A stretch of 64,000 nucleotides of DNA from Solicola gregarius (GCF_025790165.1 NZ_CP094970.1:310001-374000), one strand, 5' to 3'. Shown: positions 18,438 to 27,125, counted from the first letter of the stretch. Numbers and translations: made by a program. The notes: a model not told the origin generated them from the sequence alone.

Positions 18438-19595
18438 ATGCCGCTTTCGGGAATCACGGTCATCGAGGTCGGCTCGTTCATCGCGGCACCGTTCGCAGCG
18501 ATGCAGCTTGCCGACCTCGGTGCCCGGGTGCTCAAGATCGAGCCGCCCGGACGCGGCGACTTCGTGCGCGAGAACGCTCCGTTCGTCGGCGGAGAAAGCT
18601 CGTCGTTCCTGCGGTTGAACCGCAACAAGGAGTCGGTCACGCTCGACCTCAAGTCGCCGGAGGACGCGGACGCGTTCCGGAGGCTCGTCGCGGGTGCCGA
18701 CGTACTGATCGAGAACCTTCGCCCCGGCGCGATGCAGCGGATGAGCCTCGGGTACGACGACCTGAGCACCGAGAACCCACGCCTGATCTACGCATCGGCC
18801 TCGGGATGGGGTCAGGACGGCCCGCTCGCCGACCTGCCCGGTCTCGACATCATGGCCCAGGCGCGCTCGGGCCTGATGAGCGTGACCGGGTTCCCCGATG
18901 CCGGGCCCGCGAAGGTCGGCGTACCCGTCTGCGATCTCACCAGCGCCCTCTACGTCGCTCTTGGGGTCGTCGCGGCGCTGCGCGAACGCGACCGTTCCGG
19001 GCGCGGGCAGCACCTCGACGTGTCGTTGCTCGAGTCCGGTGTCTCGCTGGCGGTCTGGGAGGCCGGCCGGTACTTCGGCGACGGCACCGTACCCGGCCCG
19101 CAGGGATCCGCGCACCAGTCGCAGGCGCCGTACCAAGCCGTCACGTCGGCCGACGGACACGTGACGATCGGCGCGAACACTCCGGGCCTGTGGGCCGCGT
19201 TCTGCGAGGCGCTCGGCCTCGACGACATCCGAGACGATGCGCGCTTCGCGCACAACTCGGGACGCATGGAGAACCGCGACGCGCTGATCGCCGAGATCGA
19301 GCGGGTGACGTCGAGGATGCCCACCAGCATCATCATCGAAGCACTGGCGACGGCGGGCGTACCGTGCGCACCGATCCACCGGTACGACGAGGTGTTCTCC
19401 GATCCGGCGCTCGATGCGCGGGACTTCTTCTGGGACGCACCGCACCCGACCGTCGGCGGCGTGCGCCAGATCGGTTCGCCGATGCGGCTGTCGCGTACGC
19501 CCGTCCGTCGCGACAACGCCGGCCCGCTGCTCGGCGACGCGACCGAACGCGTCCTCGCCGAGTTCGGCGTGGAGCGCACCGAGGAGAGCCGATGA
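18438..19595 (+). CDS. Class III CoA-transferase (CaiB/BaiF family)
   Basis: A 385-residue CoA-transferase that would move CoA between a donor thioester and a carboxylic acid through an aspartyl-CoA intermediate; D166 in VPVCDLTSA is at the position of the catalytic aspartate. The ATG at 18438 was preferred over earlier in-frame starts (18270, 18357) because it opens with the usual MPLSGITVIEVG and has GGAG 5 bp upstream. The next gene overlaps by ATGA. Substrate is unknown; activation of an imported dicarboxylate would fit the context. Confidence 0.87.
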   Translation: MPLSGITVIEVGSFIAAPFAAMQLADLGARVLKIEPPGRGDFVRENAPFVGGESSSFLRLNRNKESVTLDLKSPEDADAFRRLVAGADVLIENLRPGAMQRMSLGYDDLSTENPRLIYASASGWGQDGPLADLPGLDIMAQARSGLMSVTGFPDAGPAKVGVPVCDLTSALYVALGVVAALRERDRSGRGQHLDVSLLESGVSLAVWEAGRYFGDGTVPGPQGSAHQSQAPYQAVTSADGHVTIGANTPGLWAAFCEALGLDDIRDDARFAHNSGRMENRDALIAEIERVTSRMPTSIIIEALATAGVPCAPIHRYDEVFSDPALDARDFFWDAPHPTVGGVRQIGSPMRLSRTPVRRDNAGPLLGDATERVLAEFGVERTEESR

Positions 19596-20359
19596 CCGAC
19601 GAGCTCATCGTGGAGGCAGACGGCGCCGCGCTGCGGGTGACGTTCAACCGCCCACATGCACGCAACGCGATGACGCACGCGATGTACGACGGACTCGTCG
19701 CCGCATGCGATCGCGCGGACGCCGACGACGCCATCCGGGTGCTCGTGCTGCGGGGCGCCGGTGGCGCGGCGTTCGTCGCCGGCACCGACATCGCGCAGTT
19801 CGACGGGTTCGACGGCGCCCAGGGCGTCGCGTACGAGCGCTCGATCGACGCGACGGTCGGCCGGCTGCTCCGCGTCGACGTGCCAGTCGTCGCCGCGGTC
19901 GACGGTCCGTGCGTCGGCGGTGGTCTGGCGATCGCCGCCGCGGCGGACGTACGGATCGCGGGCACGGATGCACGCTTTGGGGTCCCGATCGCTCGTACGC
20001 TCGGCAACACGTTGTCGGCCGCGACGCTGGCGTTGCTCGAACGCCAGCTCGGCCACGCGCGTACCGTCGACATGCTGATCAGCGCGCGCTTCGTCGATGC
20101 GGCGGAAGCGCAGGCGTGCGGGTTCGTACGCGAGGTCGCCGCCGACGTGACTGCCGCGGCGGATGACATGGTCGAGCGACTGCTCGGCCATGCGCCCCTC
20201 ACGCTGTGGTCGATCAAGGAGACCCTGCGCCGATTGCACGCCGATGCCGGCGAGGTCGACGCGTCCGACGTGATCGGCGCCGTCTACGGCTCGGCCGACT
20301 TCGCCGAAGGCGTCGCCGCGTTCGCCGACAAGCGCCAGCCGCGCTGGTCCGGCCGCTGA
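19592..20359 (+). CDS. Crotonase-family protein lacking both hydratase glutamates
   Basis: A 255-residue enoyl-CoA hydratase/isomerase fold, with the CoA-binding and oxyanion-hole regions visible (AAFVAGTDIAQF; GPCVGGGLAIAAAADVRIA). The two acid/base glutamates of standard hydratases are not where expected: the segment after DARFG reads VPIARTLGNTLSA rather than a PEI-type motif, and the second position holds Asp (TVDMLISA). It therefore may be an isomerase, lyase, hydrolase or other crotonase. Tightly coupled to the CoA-transferase by a four-base overlap, it probably acts on the CoA ester made by it. Confidence 0.85.
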   Translation: MTDELIVEADGAALRVTFNRPHARNAMTHAMYDGLVAACDRADADDAIRVLVLRGAGGAAFVAGTDIAQFDGFDGAQGVAYERSIDATVGRLLRVDVPVVAAVDGPCVGGGLAIAAAADVRIAGTDARFGVPIARTLGNTLSAATLALLERQLGHARTVDMLISARFVDAAEAQACGFVREVAADVTAAADDMVERLLGHAPLTLWSIKETLRRLHADAGEVDASDVIGAVYGSADFAEGVAAFADKRQPRWSGR

Positions 20360-20494
20360 CGTACGTCGTACTCCCCGCCGAGGTACGCCGTCCTGCCAAT
20401 AGGGCACCCCGCTATCGGCGGGACGCCGTACCTCGGCGACCTGCGTGCTATTGTTCGGGGCGGAATATTCGGGCTGGAAACAGAGGGGGCCACC

Positions 20495-21067
20495 TTGCCG
20501 GCATTTCCCACGCCGTTGTCGATCTCGGTACTCGCCCTGCTGAACGAGCGACCGATGCATCCGTACGAGATGTACCAGCTGCTGCTCGAGCGTCATGAGG
20601 ACCGGATCGTGAAGGTACGACCGGGCTCGCTCTACCACGTGGTGGAGCGCCTCGAGGACCGAGAGCTCGTCGAGGCCACCGGCACCGAGCGCGCGGGCAA
20701 CCGCCCGGAGCGCACGACGTACGCGATCAGCGACTCCGGCAGGAGCACGTTGGTCACGTGGATCGACGACTCCGTCCGCACGCCGGTCAACGAGTACCCG
20801 ATCTTCCCGCTCGCACTCAGCGAGCTGCACAACCTTCCCAAGGAGGACGCCGTCGCGGCCATCAAGGCACGCGTCGCCGGCCTCGACGAGCTGATCGCCG
20901 AGACCGACCACCTCATCAAGTACGCCCACGATGCCGATGTGTACGAGGCGTACTGGTTCTCGGCCGACTATCTGCGCACCAAGAACGTCGCCGAGCGCGA
21001 CTGGTTGCGCACCACCGTTTCTCGTATCGAAAAGGGGGACCTTCCGTGGCCACACGGCAGGAACTGA
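20495..21067 (+). CDS. PadR-family transcriptional regulator
   Basis: A 190-residue PadR protein: N-terminal winged helix (SISVLALLNERPMHPYEMYQLL, KVRPGSLYHVVERLE) and a C-terminal coiled dimerisation helix of the Vir type. Start is TTG at 20495 with AGAGGGGG 5 bp upstream; no ATG gives the family N-terminus. An 8-bp palindrome GAATATTC lies at 20463-20470 and may be part of its operator. The gene overlaps the exporter behind it by 22 bp, so it very likely represses that exporter and itself. Confidence 0.9.
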   Translation: MPAFPTPLSISVLALLNERPMHPYEMYQLLLERHEDRIVKVRPGSLYHVVERLEDRELVEATGTERAGNRPERTTYAISDSGRSTLVTWIDDSVRTPVNEYPIFPLALSELHNLPKEDAVAAIKARVAGLDELIAETDHLIKYAHDADVYEAYWFSADYLRTKNVAERDWLRTTVSRIEKGDLPWPHGRN

Positions 21068-22536
21068 ACTCAGAGCGCGACCCGGAACATCCGGACTACC
21101 GCCCATGGCCGGCGCTTTGGGCGCTCGTCCTCGGCTTCTTCATGATCCTGGTCGACCAGACCATCGTTTCCGTCGCGACGCCGGCGATCATGGACGGCCT
21201 CGGCGCCGACGTGAACGAGGTCGTCTGGGTCACCAGCGCGTACCTGCTCGCGTTCGCCGTTCCGGTGCTCATCACCGGACGGCTCGGTGATCGGGTCGGC
21301 CCCAAGAACGTCTACCTCGTCGGCCTGACAGTATTCACCCTGGCATCCCTGTGGTGCGGGCTGACGACCACCATCGACCAGCTCATCATCGCCCGGGTGG
21401 TCCAAGGGCTCGGCGCATCGATGATGACGCCGCAGACGATGGCCGTCATCACTCGGCTGTTCCCGGCCAACCAACGTGGCAAGGCGATGAGCCTCTGGGG
21501 CGCGACGGCGGGCGTCGCCGTGCTGGTCGGCCCGATCCTCGGCGGCGTACTCGTCGACGGGCTCGGCTGGGAATGGATCTTCCTGATCAACGTGCCGGTC
21601 GGGGTCGTCGGATTCGTACTGGCATGGCGCCTCGTCCCGAAGCTGCCGACGCATGTGCACCGGTTCGACCTCCTCGGCGTCGCGCTGAGCGCCATCGGCA
21701 TGTTCTTGCTGGTCTTCGGCATCCAGGAAGGCGAGGAGTACGACTGGGGCACCATCACGGGACCGATCTCGGTGTGGTCGCTCATCGCGACCGGCCTGGT
21801 CGTGATCGGGCTGTTCATCGCCTGGCAGGCCGTGAACAAGAACGAGCCGCTACTGCCCCTCGCGTTGTTCCGTGATCGCAACTTCTCGCTCGCCAACGTA
21901 GCGATCACAACCGTCGGGTTCGCGGTCACCTCGCTCGGGTTCCCGCTGATGCTGTACGCGCAGGCAGTGCGCGGTCTCAGTCCGACCGAGTCCGCGCTGC
22001 TGCTCGTGCCGATGGCGGTGATCAGCGGCGTACTCGCTCCGTTCGTCGGCCGGCTCACCGACCGAGTGCATCCGCGGTACGTCGCCGGCGTGGGGCTGCT
22101 CGCACTGCCGATCTCGCTGGCGTGGCTGAGCATGGCGATGGAACCGAATGCACCGATCTGGCACCTGCTGCTGCCGATCGCCGGACTCGGTGTCGCAAAC
22201 GGCTTCATGTGGGCGCCGCTCGGTTCGACGGCGACCCGCAACCTGCCGATGCACCAGGCAGGTGCGGGTGCGGGCGTCTACAACGCCACGCGGCAGATCG
22301 GCGCCGTACTCGGCAGCGCGAGCATCGCCGCCCTGATGCAGGCGCGACTCACCGCGGAACTACCGGCGGCCGGTGGCGGCGCCGGGGCGTCCGAAGCCGG
22401 CGTGAGCAAGCTGCCGGAGTTCCTGCACGACGGGTTCAGCCAGGCGATGGCCGACTCGTTGCTGCTTCCCGCCGGCGTCATCGTGATCGGCCTCGTCGCG
22501 GTGCTGTGCTTCGCGCGCCCGAAGAATCTGGGGTGA
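21046..22536 (+). CDS. DHA2-family (14-TMS) MFS drug exporter
   Basis: A 496-residue EmrB/QacA-type proton-driven efflux pump. Motif A of the family (GRLGDRVGPKNVYLVG) and motif C-like glycine-rich GPILGGVLVDGLGWEWIFLIN are visible, and the hydrophobic pattern fits 14 helices. The start is GTG at 21046, with AAAGGGGGA 6 bp upstream, inside the end of the padR-type gene. Expression is probably de-repressed by a toxic ligand of the PadR protein. Substrates cannot be read from sequence. Confidence 0.92.
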   Translation: MATRQELNSERDPEHPDYRPWPALWALVLGFFMILVDQTIVSVATPAIMDGLGADVNEVVWVTSAYLLAFAVPVLITGRLGDRVGPKNVYLVGLTVFTLASLWCGLTTTIDQLIIARVVQGLGASMMTPQTMAVITRLFPANQRGKAMSLWGATAGVAVLVGPILGGVLVDGLGWEWIFLINVPVGVVGFVLAWRLVPKLPTHVHRFDLLGVALSAIGMFLLVFGIQEGEEYDWGTITGPISVWSLIATGLVVIGLFIAWQAVNKNEPLLPLALFRDRNFSLANVAITTVGFAVTSLGFPLMLYAQAVRGLSPTESALLLVPMAVISGVLAPFVGRLTDRVHPRYVAGVGLLALPISLAWLSMAMEPNAPIWHLLLPIAGLGVANGFMWAPLGSTATRNLPMHQAGAGAGVYNATRQIGAVLGSASIAALMQARLTAELPAAGGGAGASEAGVSKLPEFLHDGFSQAMADSLLLPAGVIVIGLVAVLCFARPKNLG

Positions 22537-22644
22537 GGTGGGGCGGTTTCATTGCGCCGGTTCCGGCGGTTCCGGCGCGCTGGGGTTGCTACTTCGGCGC
22601 TTTAGGCGGCGACGAGGATCCGTCTCGGGGTTGCCCGCGTTGCC

Positions 22645-22661
22645 GGTCGGCTTTCCCGACC
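22645..22661. terminator. Short GC hairpin after the exporter gene
   Basis: GGTCGG-CTTTC-CCGACC forms a 6-bp stem 109 bp past the exporter stop, in a 245-bp gap that holds no supportable gene. There is no T-run, so termination is only possible, not shown. The same gap has a GGTTCCGGC tandem pair near 22558-22575. Confidence 0.3.
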
Positions 22662-22781
22662 ATTTCGCTTCCACTTTCATCGTTGCCGTGCCGTTCGGTA
22701 CCGGCTCCGGCCGTGGCGAGGAAGGAATCTGCATTTGGGTCGCTATCCGCGCCCAAACGCCGATTCTCTTCGACCGGCGCG

Positions 22782-23054
22782 TCATGGAGCACCGCTCGCG
22801 GCAACGAGCCCTTGCCACGCCGCCGCGACCTCGTCGAGGTCGACGGCGACGGCCCCGGCAAGGCCGACGACCGTTCCGAAGGCCGGCGAGGGGAGGCGCC
22901 CGGTCTCGATCTTGCGCAGCGTCTCCGGCGAGATGCCGGCCGCCTCGGCGACCTCTCCGAGGCTGCGCTCGCCGCGCGCTTCGCGCAGGAACCGGCCGAG
23001 GCGTCGCCCGGCGTCGATCTGCTCGGGCGTAAGCGGGTTGCGAACCAATGCCAT
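22782..23054 (-). CDS. Small XRE-type helix-turn-helix protein
   Basis: A 90-residue protein that is little more than a Cro/XRE helix-turn-helix (ARGERSLGEVAEAAGISPET, KIETGRLPSPAFGTV). It is divergent from the methionine aminopeptidase gene, and a perfect palindrome lies between them. It probably represses itself and its neighbour. The ATG at 23054 has a GAGG very close upstream, so a nearby GTG or TTG could also be used. Confidence 0.82.
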   Translation of the reverse strand: MALVRNPLTPEQIDAGRRLGRFLREARGERSLGEVAEAAGISPETLRKIETGRLPSPAFGTVVGLAGAVAVDLDEVAAAWQGLVAASGAP

Positions 23055-23090
23055 CACCTCAGGGGTACGAGCGCCGTTTGAGCGCGACTC

Positions 23091-23106
23091 TGGTATTACT
23101 ATACCA
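23091..23106. promoter_or_regulatory. Perfect palindromic operator between HTH gene and map
   Basis: TGGTAT-TACT-ATACCA, a perfect 6-bp inverted repeat, lies 18 bp before the aminopeptidase start and 37 bp before the HTH gene. On the minus strand it contains TATAGT, a good -10 hexamer for the HTH gene, so repression by steric hindrance is likely. Confidence 0.6.
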
Positions 23107-23123
23107 AGAGACGAGGAGGCACG

Positions 23124-23894
23124 TTGATCCAGTTGAAGTCCGCGCGTCAGATAGCGGAGATGCGCCCGGCCGGGCGGTTCGTCGGCGAGACGCTCGCCGA
23201 GCTGCGGGGCATGGTCGACGTCGGCGTCAACCTGATGGACCTCGAGCACCACACGCGCAGGCTCATCCGCGAACGCGGTGCCGCGTCGTGCTACTGGGAC
23301 TACGCGCCGTCGTTCGGCGAAGGCCCGTTTCGCAACGTCATCTGCCTGTCCGTCAACGACGCCGTCCTGCACGGGCTTCCCACGTCGTACCGGCTCAAGG
23401 ACGGCGACCTGCTCACCATGGACCTTGCGGTGTCCGTCGACGGATGGGTCGGCGACGCCGCGATCAGCGTGATCGCCGGTACGCCCCGCGACGAGGACGT
23501 ACGCATCATCCGCGCCACGGAAGAGGGCCTGGCCGCCGGCATCGAGGCCTCGAGGGTCGGCAACCGGATCGGCGACGTGTCCGCCGCCGTGGCCGACGTC
23601 GCCGCCGCGTACGGGTATCCGGTCAACGACCAGTTCGGCGGCCACGGCGTCGGACACACGATGCACGAGCGGCCGTCCGTACCGAACACGGGGCGGGCCG
23701 GACGCGGCCTGCGGATCCGAGCAGGGCTGGTGTTCACGATCGAACCCTGGTTCGCGGCGACCACCAACGAGATCGTGTACGACCCCGACGGCTGGACCAT
23801 CCGCTCGGGCGACGGCTCGCGTACGGCGCACTCCGAACACACCCTCGCGATCACCGAGGACGGTCCCGAGGTGCTCACCCGGCACGCCGACTAA
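23124..23894 (+). CDS. map: Type I methionine aminopeptidase (accessory copy likely)
   Basis: A 256-residue metalloprotease that removes N-terminal methionine from new proteins. Metal-ligand motifs are readable: TMDLAVSVDGWVGDAA (two Asp), GGHGVGHTMHE (His), FTIEPWF (Glu) and TAHSEHTLAI (Glu). The start is TTG at 23124 behind GAGGAGG. Most actinobacteria carry a main map near secY and extra copies; this one has its own divergent HTH regulator, suggesting conditional use. The 3' end overlaps the convergent hydrolase by four bases. Confidence 0.92.
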   Translation: MIQLKSARQIAEMRPAGRFVGETLAELRGMVDVGVNLMDLEHHTRRLIRERGAASCYWDYAPSFGEGPFRNVICLSVNDAVLHGLPTSYRLKDGDLLTMDLAVSVDGWVGDAAISVIAGTPRDEDVRIIRATEEGLAAGIEASRVGNRIGDVSAAVADVAAAYGYPVNDQFGGHGVGHTMHERPSVPNTGRAGRGLRIRAGLVFTIEPWFAATTNEIVYDPDGWTIRSGDGSRTAHSEHTLAITEDGPEVLTRHAD

Positions 23895-25102
23895 GACCCC
23901 TGCTCGAGCAGCTCCGGGTCGAACAACGCGGCGACGATCGTCTGTACGTACGGGGCCTCCGAACCGTCCTGGTTGCCGGTCGGATTGAGGTTGTACACCA
24001 GCACGCGCTCGAGGTCACGCGTCGCGAACGCGGCCGTCGTGTAGCCGGGGACCGAGCCGCTCTTACCCCACAGCGATACGCCGTTCGGCAGCACCGTGTT
24101 CGTGAGACCCATGCTGTAGCACGCCCGACCCGCGTTCGGCCCGATCGAGCAGTTGGAGTCGTCGCCCGTGTACGGGACGTCCGGTAGCTCGAACAGCTTG
24201 CGCTGCTGGGCCGGTGCGAGCAGGGCGCCGCGGAGCAGCGCGCGAAGGAAGTGCCGCAGGTCGGCGGCACTGGAGACCATGCCGCCCTCGGCCCACGCGT
24301 ACGGACTCTGCTCGGTGACGTCGGCGAGGCGTTCGCCCACCCTGACGTATCCGTGCGCATGCGGTCCACGGATCAGCGGATTGTTGAAGACCGGCACGTA
24401 CGTGTCGCGCAGACCCAGCGGGCGGGTGATGCGGTTTCGGACCTCACGGGCGTACGAATGTCCCGTCACCTTCTCGACGAGCAGCCCCGCGATCCAGTAG
24501 TTGACGCCGTTGTAGCGCTGCGCAACGCCCGGCTTGTGCACCATGGGGTGCTTGGCGGCGTTGGCGACGATCTCCCGCGGAGACCTCGCCAGGAACCGGT
24601 GCCGGACGAACCAACGCGGGTCTCTCTCCTTCGGATACATCGAGTACGGCAGTCCGCTGGTGTGGTTGAGCACCTCGCCAACCGTGATCGTGGGGTACCG
24701 CTTCGGCAACAGGTCAGGGAGGTAACGCTGTACTGGCCGGCTCAGGCGCAGCTCTCCCTCCTCCACGAGCTGCAGGGCCACGGTCGCCGTGAACGCCTTG
24801 GTGACGCTCCCGACTCGGAACAGGCCGTCGGGTCGCACGGGGCGATCGGTGCGGATGTCGGAGACTCCGGCCGTGTCCGACCAGCGGCCGGCGTCACCGG
24901 TGACCGAGATCAGCGCTCCGGTCATGTCGTCCGCCGGCAGGTCGGAGAGGACCTCCTCGATCGGGCCGGGATCCAGCGGCGGCAGGTCGTCGCGCGAGGC
25001 GGCCCCGACGCCTTGCGCTTGCGCGTTCCCAACGGGAACGGTGAGCAGGCCGGCGAGGCTCAAACCCGCAACAATCGTATTCAGTCGGCGTGACGTCCGC
25101 AT
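23891..25102 (-). CDS. Exported serine hydrolase of beta-lactamase/DD-peptidase class C type
   Basis: A 403-residue protein with a signal peptide (RTSRRLNTIVAGLSLAGLL then AQAQ) and a penicillin-binding-like fold related to the Streptomyces R61 carboxypeptidase. S99-V-T-K102 is the nucleophile motif, and GKSGSVPGY near the C-terminus is the KTG-like third motif. The second motif, normally Tyr-x-Asn, reads Y197-N-G-V-N-Y: the usual Asn place holds Gly. Activity may be altered. ATG 25102 was chosen because it opens the signal peptide; an upstream in-frame GTG adds 48 unlikely residues. Confidence 0.85.
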   Translation of the reverse strand: MRTSRRLNTIVAGLSLAGLLTVPVGNAQAQGVGAASRDDLPPLDPGPIEEVLSDLPADDMTGALISVTGDAGRWSDTAGVSDIRTDRPVRPDGLFRVGSVTKAFTATVALQLVEEGELRLSRPVQRYLPDLLPKRYPTITVGEVLNHTSGLPYSMYPKERDPRWFVRHRFLARSPREIVANAAKHPMVHKPGVAQRYNGVNYWIAGLLVEKVTGHSYAREVRNRITRPLGLRDTYVPVFNNPLIRGPHAHGYVRVGERLADVTEQSPYAWAEGGMVSSAADLRHFLRALLRGALLAPAQQRKLFELPDVPYTGDDSNCSIGPNAGRACYSMGLTNTVLPNGVSLWGKSGSVPGYTTAAFATRDLERVLVYNLNPTGNQDGSEAPYVQTIVAALFDPELLEQGS

Positions 25103-25218
25103 CTGGGTGCGACTCCTTCGTTCGGCAACGCGCTCGATCCTTCCGGGCGACGCACCGCACCGGCATCGGGAAGCACCCGCGCGCCACCCTGAGATCTCGG
25201 CACGCCGATCGGGGTGAC

Positions 25219-25244
25219 GGAACCCCGGAGACGGACACCCCGTC
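25219..25244 (+). promoter_or_regulatory. ECF-sigma-like promoter before the kinase gene
   Basis: GGAACC (25219-25224) followed after 16 bp by CGTC (25241-25244) resembles promoters of cell-envelope ECF sigma factors. It would give a leader of about 80 nt. The match is short and uncertain. Confidence 0.25.
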
Positions 25245-25333
25245 AACTACTCTGGATAGGTTGCCCGACCGATACGGGCAGTCCGCGGCGCCGTGGACCT
25301 GGCGACGAAAGCGACCGAAGAGGGGGTAGTGCT

Positions 25334-27124
25334 TTGCGAACGTTCGTGTTCTGGATCTGGTCGGCCCTGAGTTCGCTCTGCGAGGCACTCGGCGCTCCCC
25401 CGCGCGTCGCGGTCGGCGTCGGCTTGTTCCTGCTCGCCGCGGTAGTCGCGGGAATCACGGCGCCGGCGACGGCGACCGTCATGACCCAGACGCGTGACCG
25501 GATCATGGTTCGCCAGCAGGCACGCCGCTGGACCGGACGCAAGCCACACCGCGCCGAGTGGTCCCTGATCAACCGCACCCACGCGATCCACGGGATCAGC
25601 CCCGTGATGCGCGCCATCGCGTACGTCGTGCCGGCCGTCGTGGCGTTCGCGTTCGCATCCGGCTCGACCTCCGCGTACGTCGACGCCTGGGCCGACGCCG
25701 GCACCGAGACGGCGTTCGAGGATCTCGTCCTCTTCGCCGACAGATCACGAACCGACACCGGCTTCATCCTCGTCTTCGGCGGCCTCGGGCTGGCCAGTGT
25801 GCTACTCGCCTACCTCGCGACCCGGATCACCACGTCGTGGCGGCTCGCCCGGCCGACACTCTCGTACGCGCCATCGCTGTACGCGATCGGTTGCGGTCTG
25901 GTGCTCCTCGCCACCCTGACCGCCGCAAGTCCGCTGGTGCTCGCGTACGCCGCCGCGTACCTCGTCTGGGTCGTCGTGATCGCCATGGTCGTCGCCATCG
26001 GCAAGGCACCGAAGGTGTTCGTCGCCGGGCTGCTCGACACCTCCGAGCGCCCTGTTCCCGCTCCCGCCCAGCAGACCGGCGAGTACGCGCCGTCCGCGCA
26101 GCCGACCCCCACCCGCCACCAACCCAGCGTTCAGCCCGAGCCGCCGACGCGCCTCGCCGCATCGGCGCAACCGCCCGCGCCGGAACCGGTGGCCGCCGAG
26201 CACGCCGGCGGCACCCGCGCGATCCCGGTGCCCGCCGAGCACGCGATCGATGCGTCGAGCCAGACGATGGTCACCGCGGCAACACCGATGCTGCGATGCG
26301 AGGCGCCCCGCCGGGGTGACCCGACCGTGATCGGCGCGTACCAGGTCCACGGGCGCCTCGGCTCCGGCGCGATGGGCACCGTGTTCCTGGCGACGTCGCC
26401 ACAAGGCGGCCAGGTCGCGCTCAAGGTCCTCTCCCCCGCGCTGGCCGGCGACGCCGACAGCCGCCGACGGTTCTTCAGGGAGATGCAGGCGCTGCGCCAC
26501 ATCGACAGCCCACGGGTCGTCGGCGTCGTCGACAGTGGAGTCGCGGGCGACACCCCGTACATCGCGATGACCGCCATCGAAGGGCCCGATCTCGCGTCGC
26601 ACGTACGCGGCACGAAGCCGCTCGAGGCCGACGGCCTCGAGGCCCTCGCCCACGGCCTCGCCCAGGGACTCGCCGCCGTGCACCAGCACGGCCTCGTCCA
26701 TCGCGACGTGAAGCCGTCGAACATCATCTGGTCGCGGAGCGGACCCTGCCTGGTCGACTTCGGGCTCGCGCATCTGGGCGACCAGACGCGAGTCACCAGC
26801 ACCGGCCTGGTGATCGGCAGCCCGAGCTACGTCTCACCGGAACGGCTCCGCGGTACGACCGCGACGGCGGCATCCGATGTGTGGAACTGGGCCGCCTCCC
26901 TCGCGTTCGCTGCGTCCGGCGACAACCTCTACCGAAGCGACGACCCGATCGCGCTCTGGCACCGGATCCTGAACCACGACTACGACGCCGGGGCCCTCGA
27001 CCGCCTGCATGTACTGGGTCCTGGCGTCTTCGCACTGGCCGAACAATGCCTCGCCACCGAGCCGACGGATCGCCCGCGCGACGGTGCCGACCTGCTGAAA
27101 CGGTACGAGGCCGCCGCGGCCTGA
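25334..27124 (+). CDS. Membrane-anchored Ser/Thr protein kinase with C-terminal kinase domain
   Basis: A 596-residue protein. Residues 1-230 hold about four or five hydrophobic segments, 235-325 is a Pro/Ala-rich linker, and about 333-596 is a Hanks-type kinase: glycine loop GRLGSGAMGTVF (near 339), VALKVL lysine, HRDVKPSN (near 456), DFGLAH (near 475) and SPSYVSPE in the activation segment. Most bacterial kinases of this class put the kinase at the N-terminus followed by one helix and an outside sensor, so the order here is reversed. The start is TTG 25334 with AGGGGG 7 bp upstream. Targets are unknown. Confidence 0.88.
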   Translation: MRTFVFWIWSALSSLCEALGAPPRVAVGVGLFLLAAVVAGITAPATATVMTQTRDRIMVRQQARRWTGRKPHRAEWSLINRTHAIHGISPVMRAIAYVVPAVVAFAFASGSTSAYVDAWADAGTETAFEDLVLFADRSRTDTGFILVFGGLGLASVLLAYLATRITTSWRLARPTLSYAPSLYAIGCGLVLLATLTAASPLVLAYAAAYLVWVVVIAMVVAIGKAPKVFVAGLLDTSERPVPAPAQQTGEYAPSAQPTPTRHQPSVQPEPPTRLAASAQPPAPEPVAAEHAGGTRAIPVPAEHAIDASSQTMVTAATPMLRCEAPRRGDPTVIGAYQVHGRLGSGAMGTVFLATSPQGGQVALKVLSPALAGDADSRRRFFREMQALRHIDSPRVVGVVDSGVAGDTPYIAMTAIEGPDLASHVRGTKPLEADGLEALAHGLAQGLAAVHQHGLVHRDVKPSNIIWSRSGPCLVDFGLAHLGDQTRVTSTGLVIGSPSYVSPERLRGTTATAASDVWNWAASLAFAASGDNLYRSDDPIALWHRILNHDYDAGALDRLHVLGPGVFALAEQCLATEPTDRPRDGADLLKRYEAAAA

Positions 27125-27125
27125 G

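Noticed and set aside
20408-20422. Terminator CCCGC-TATCG-GCGGG after the crotonase gene
   Set aside because: Only a 5-bp stem, no T-run; too weak to list as a feature.
22537-22781. A small minus-strand gene in the gap after the exporter
   Set aside because: Translation is low-complexity Pro/Ser/Gly-rich and has no start context; treated as non-coding.
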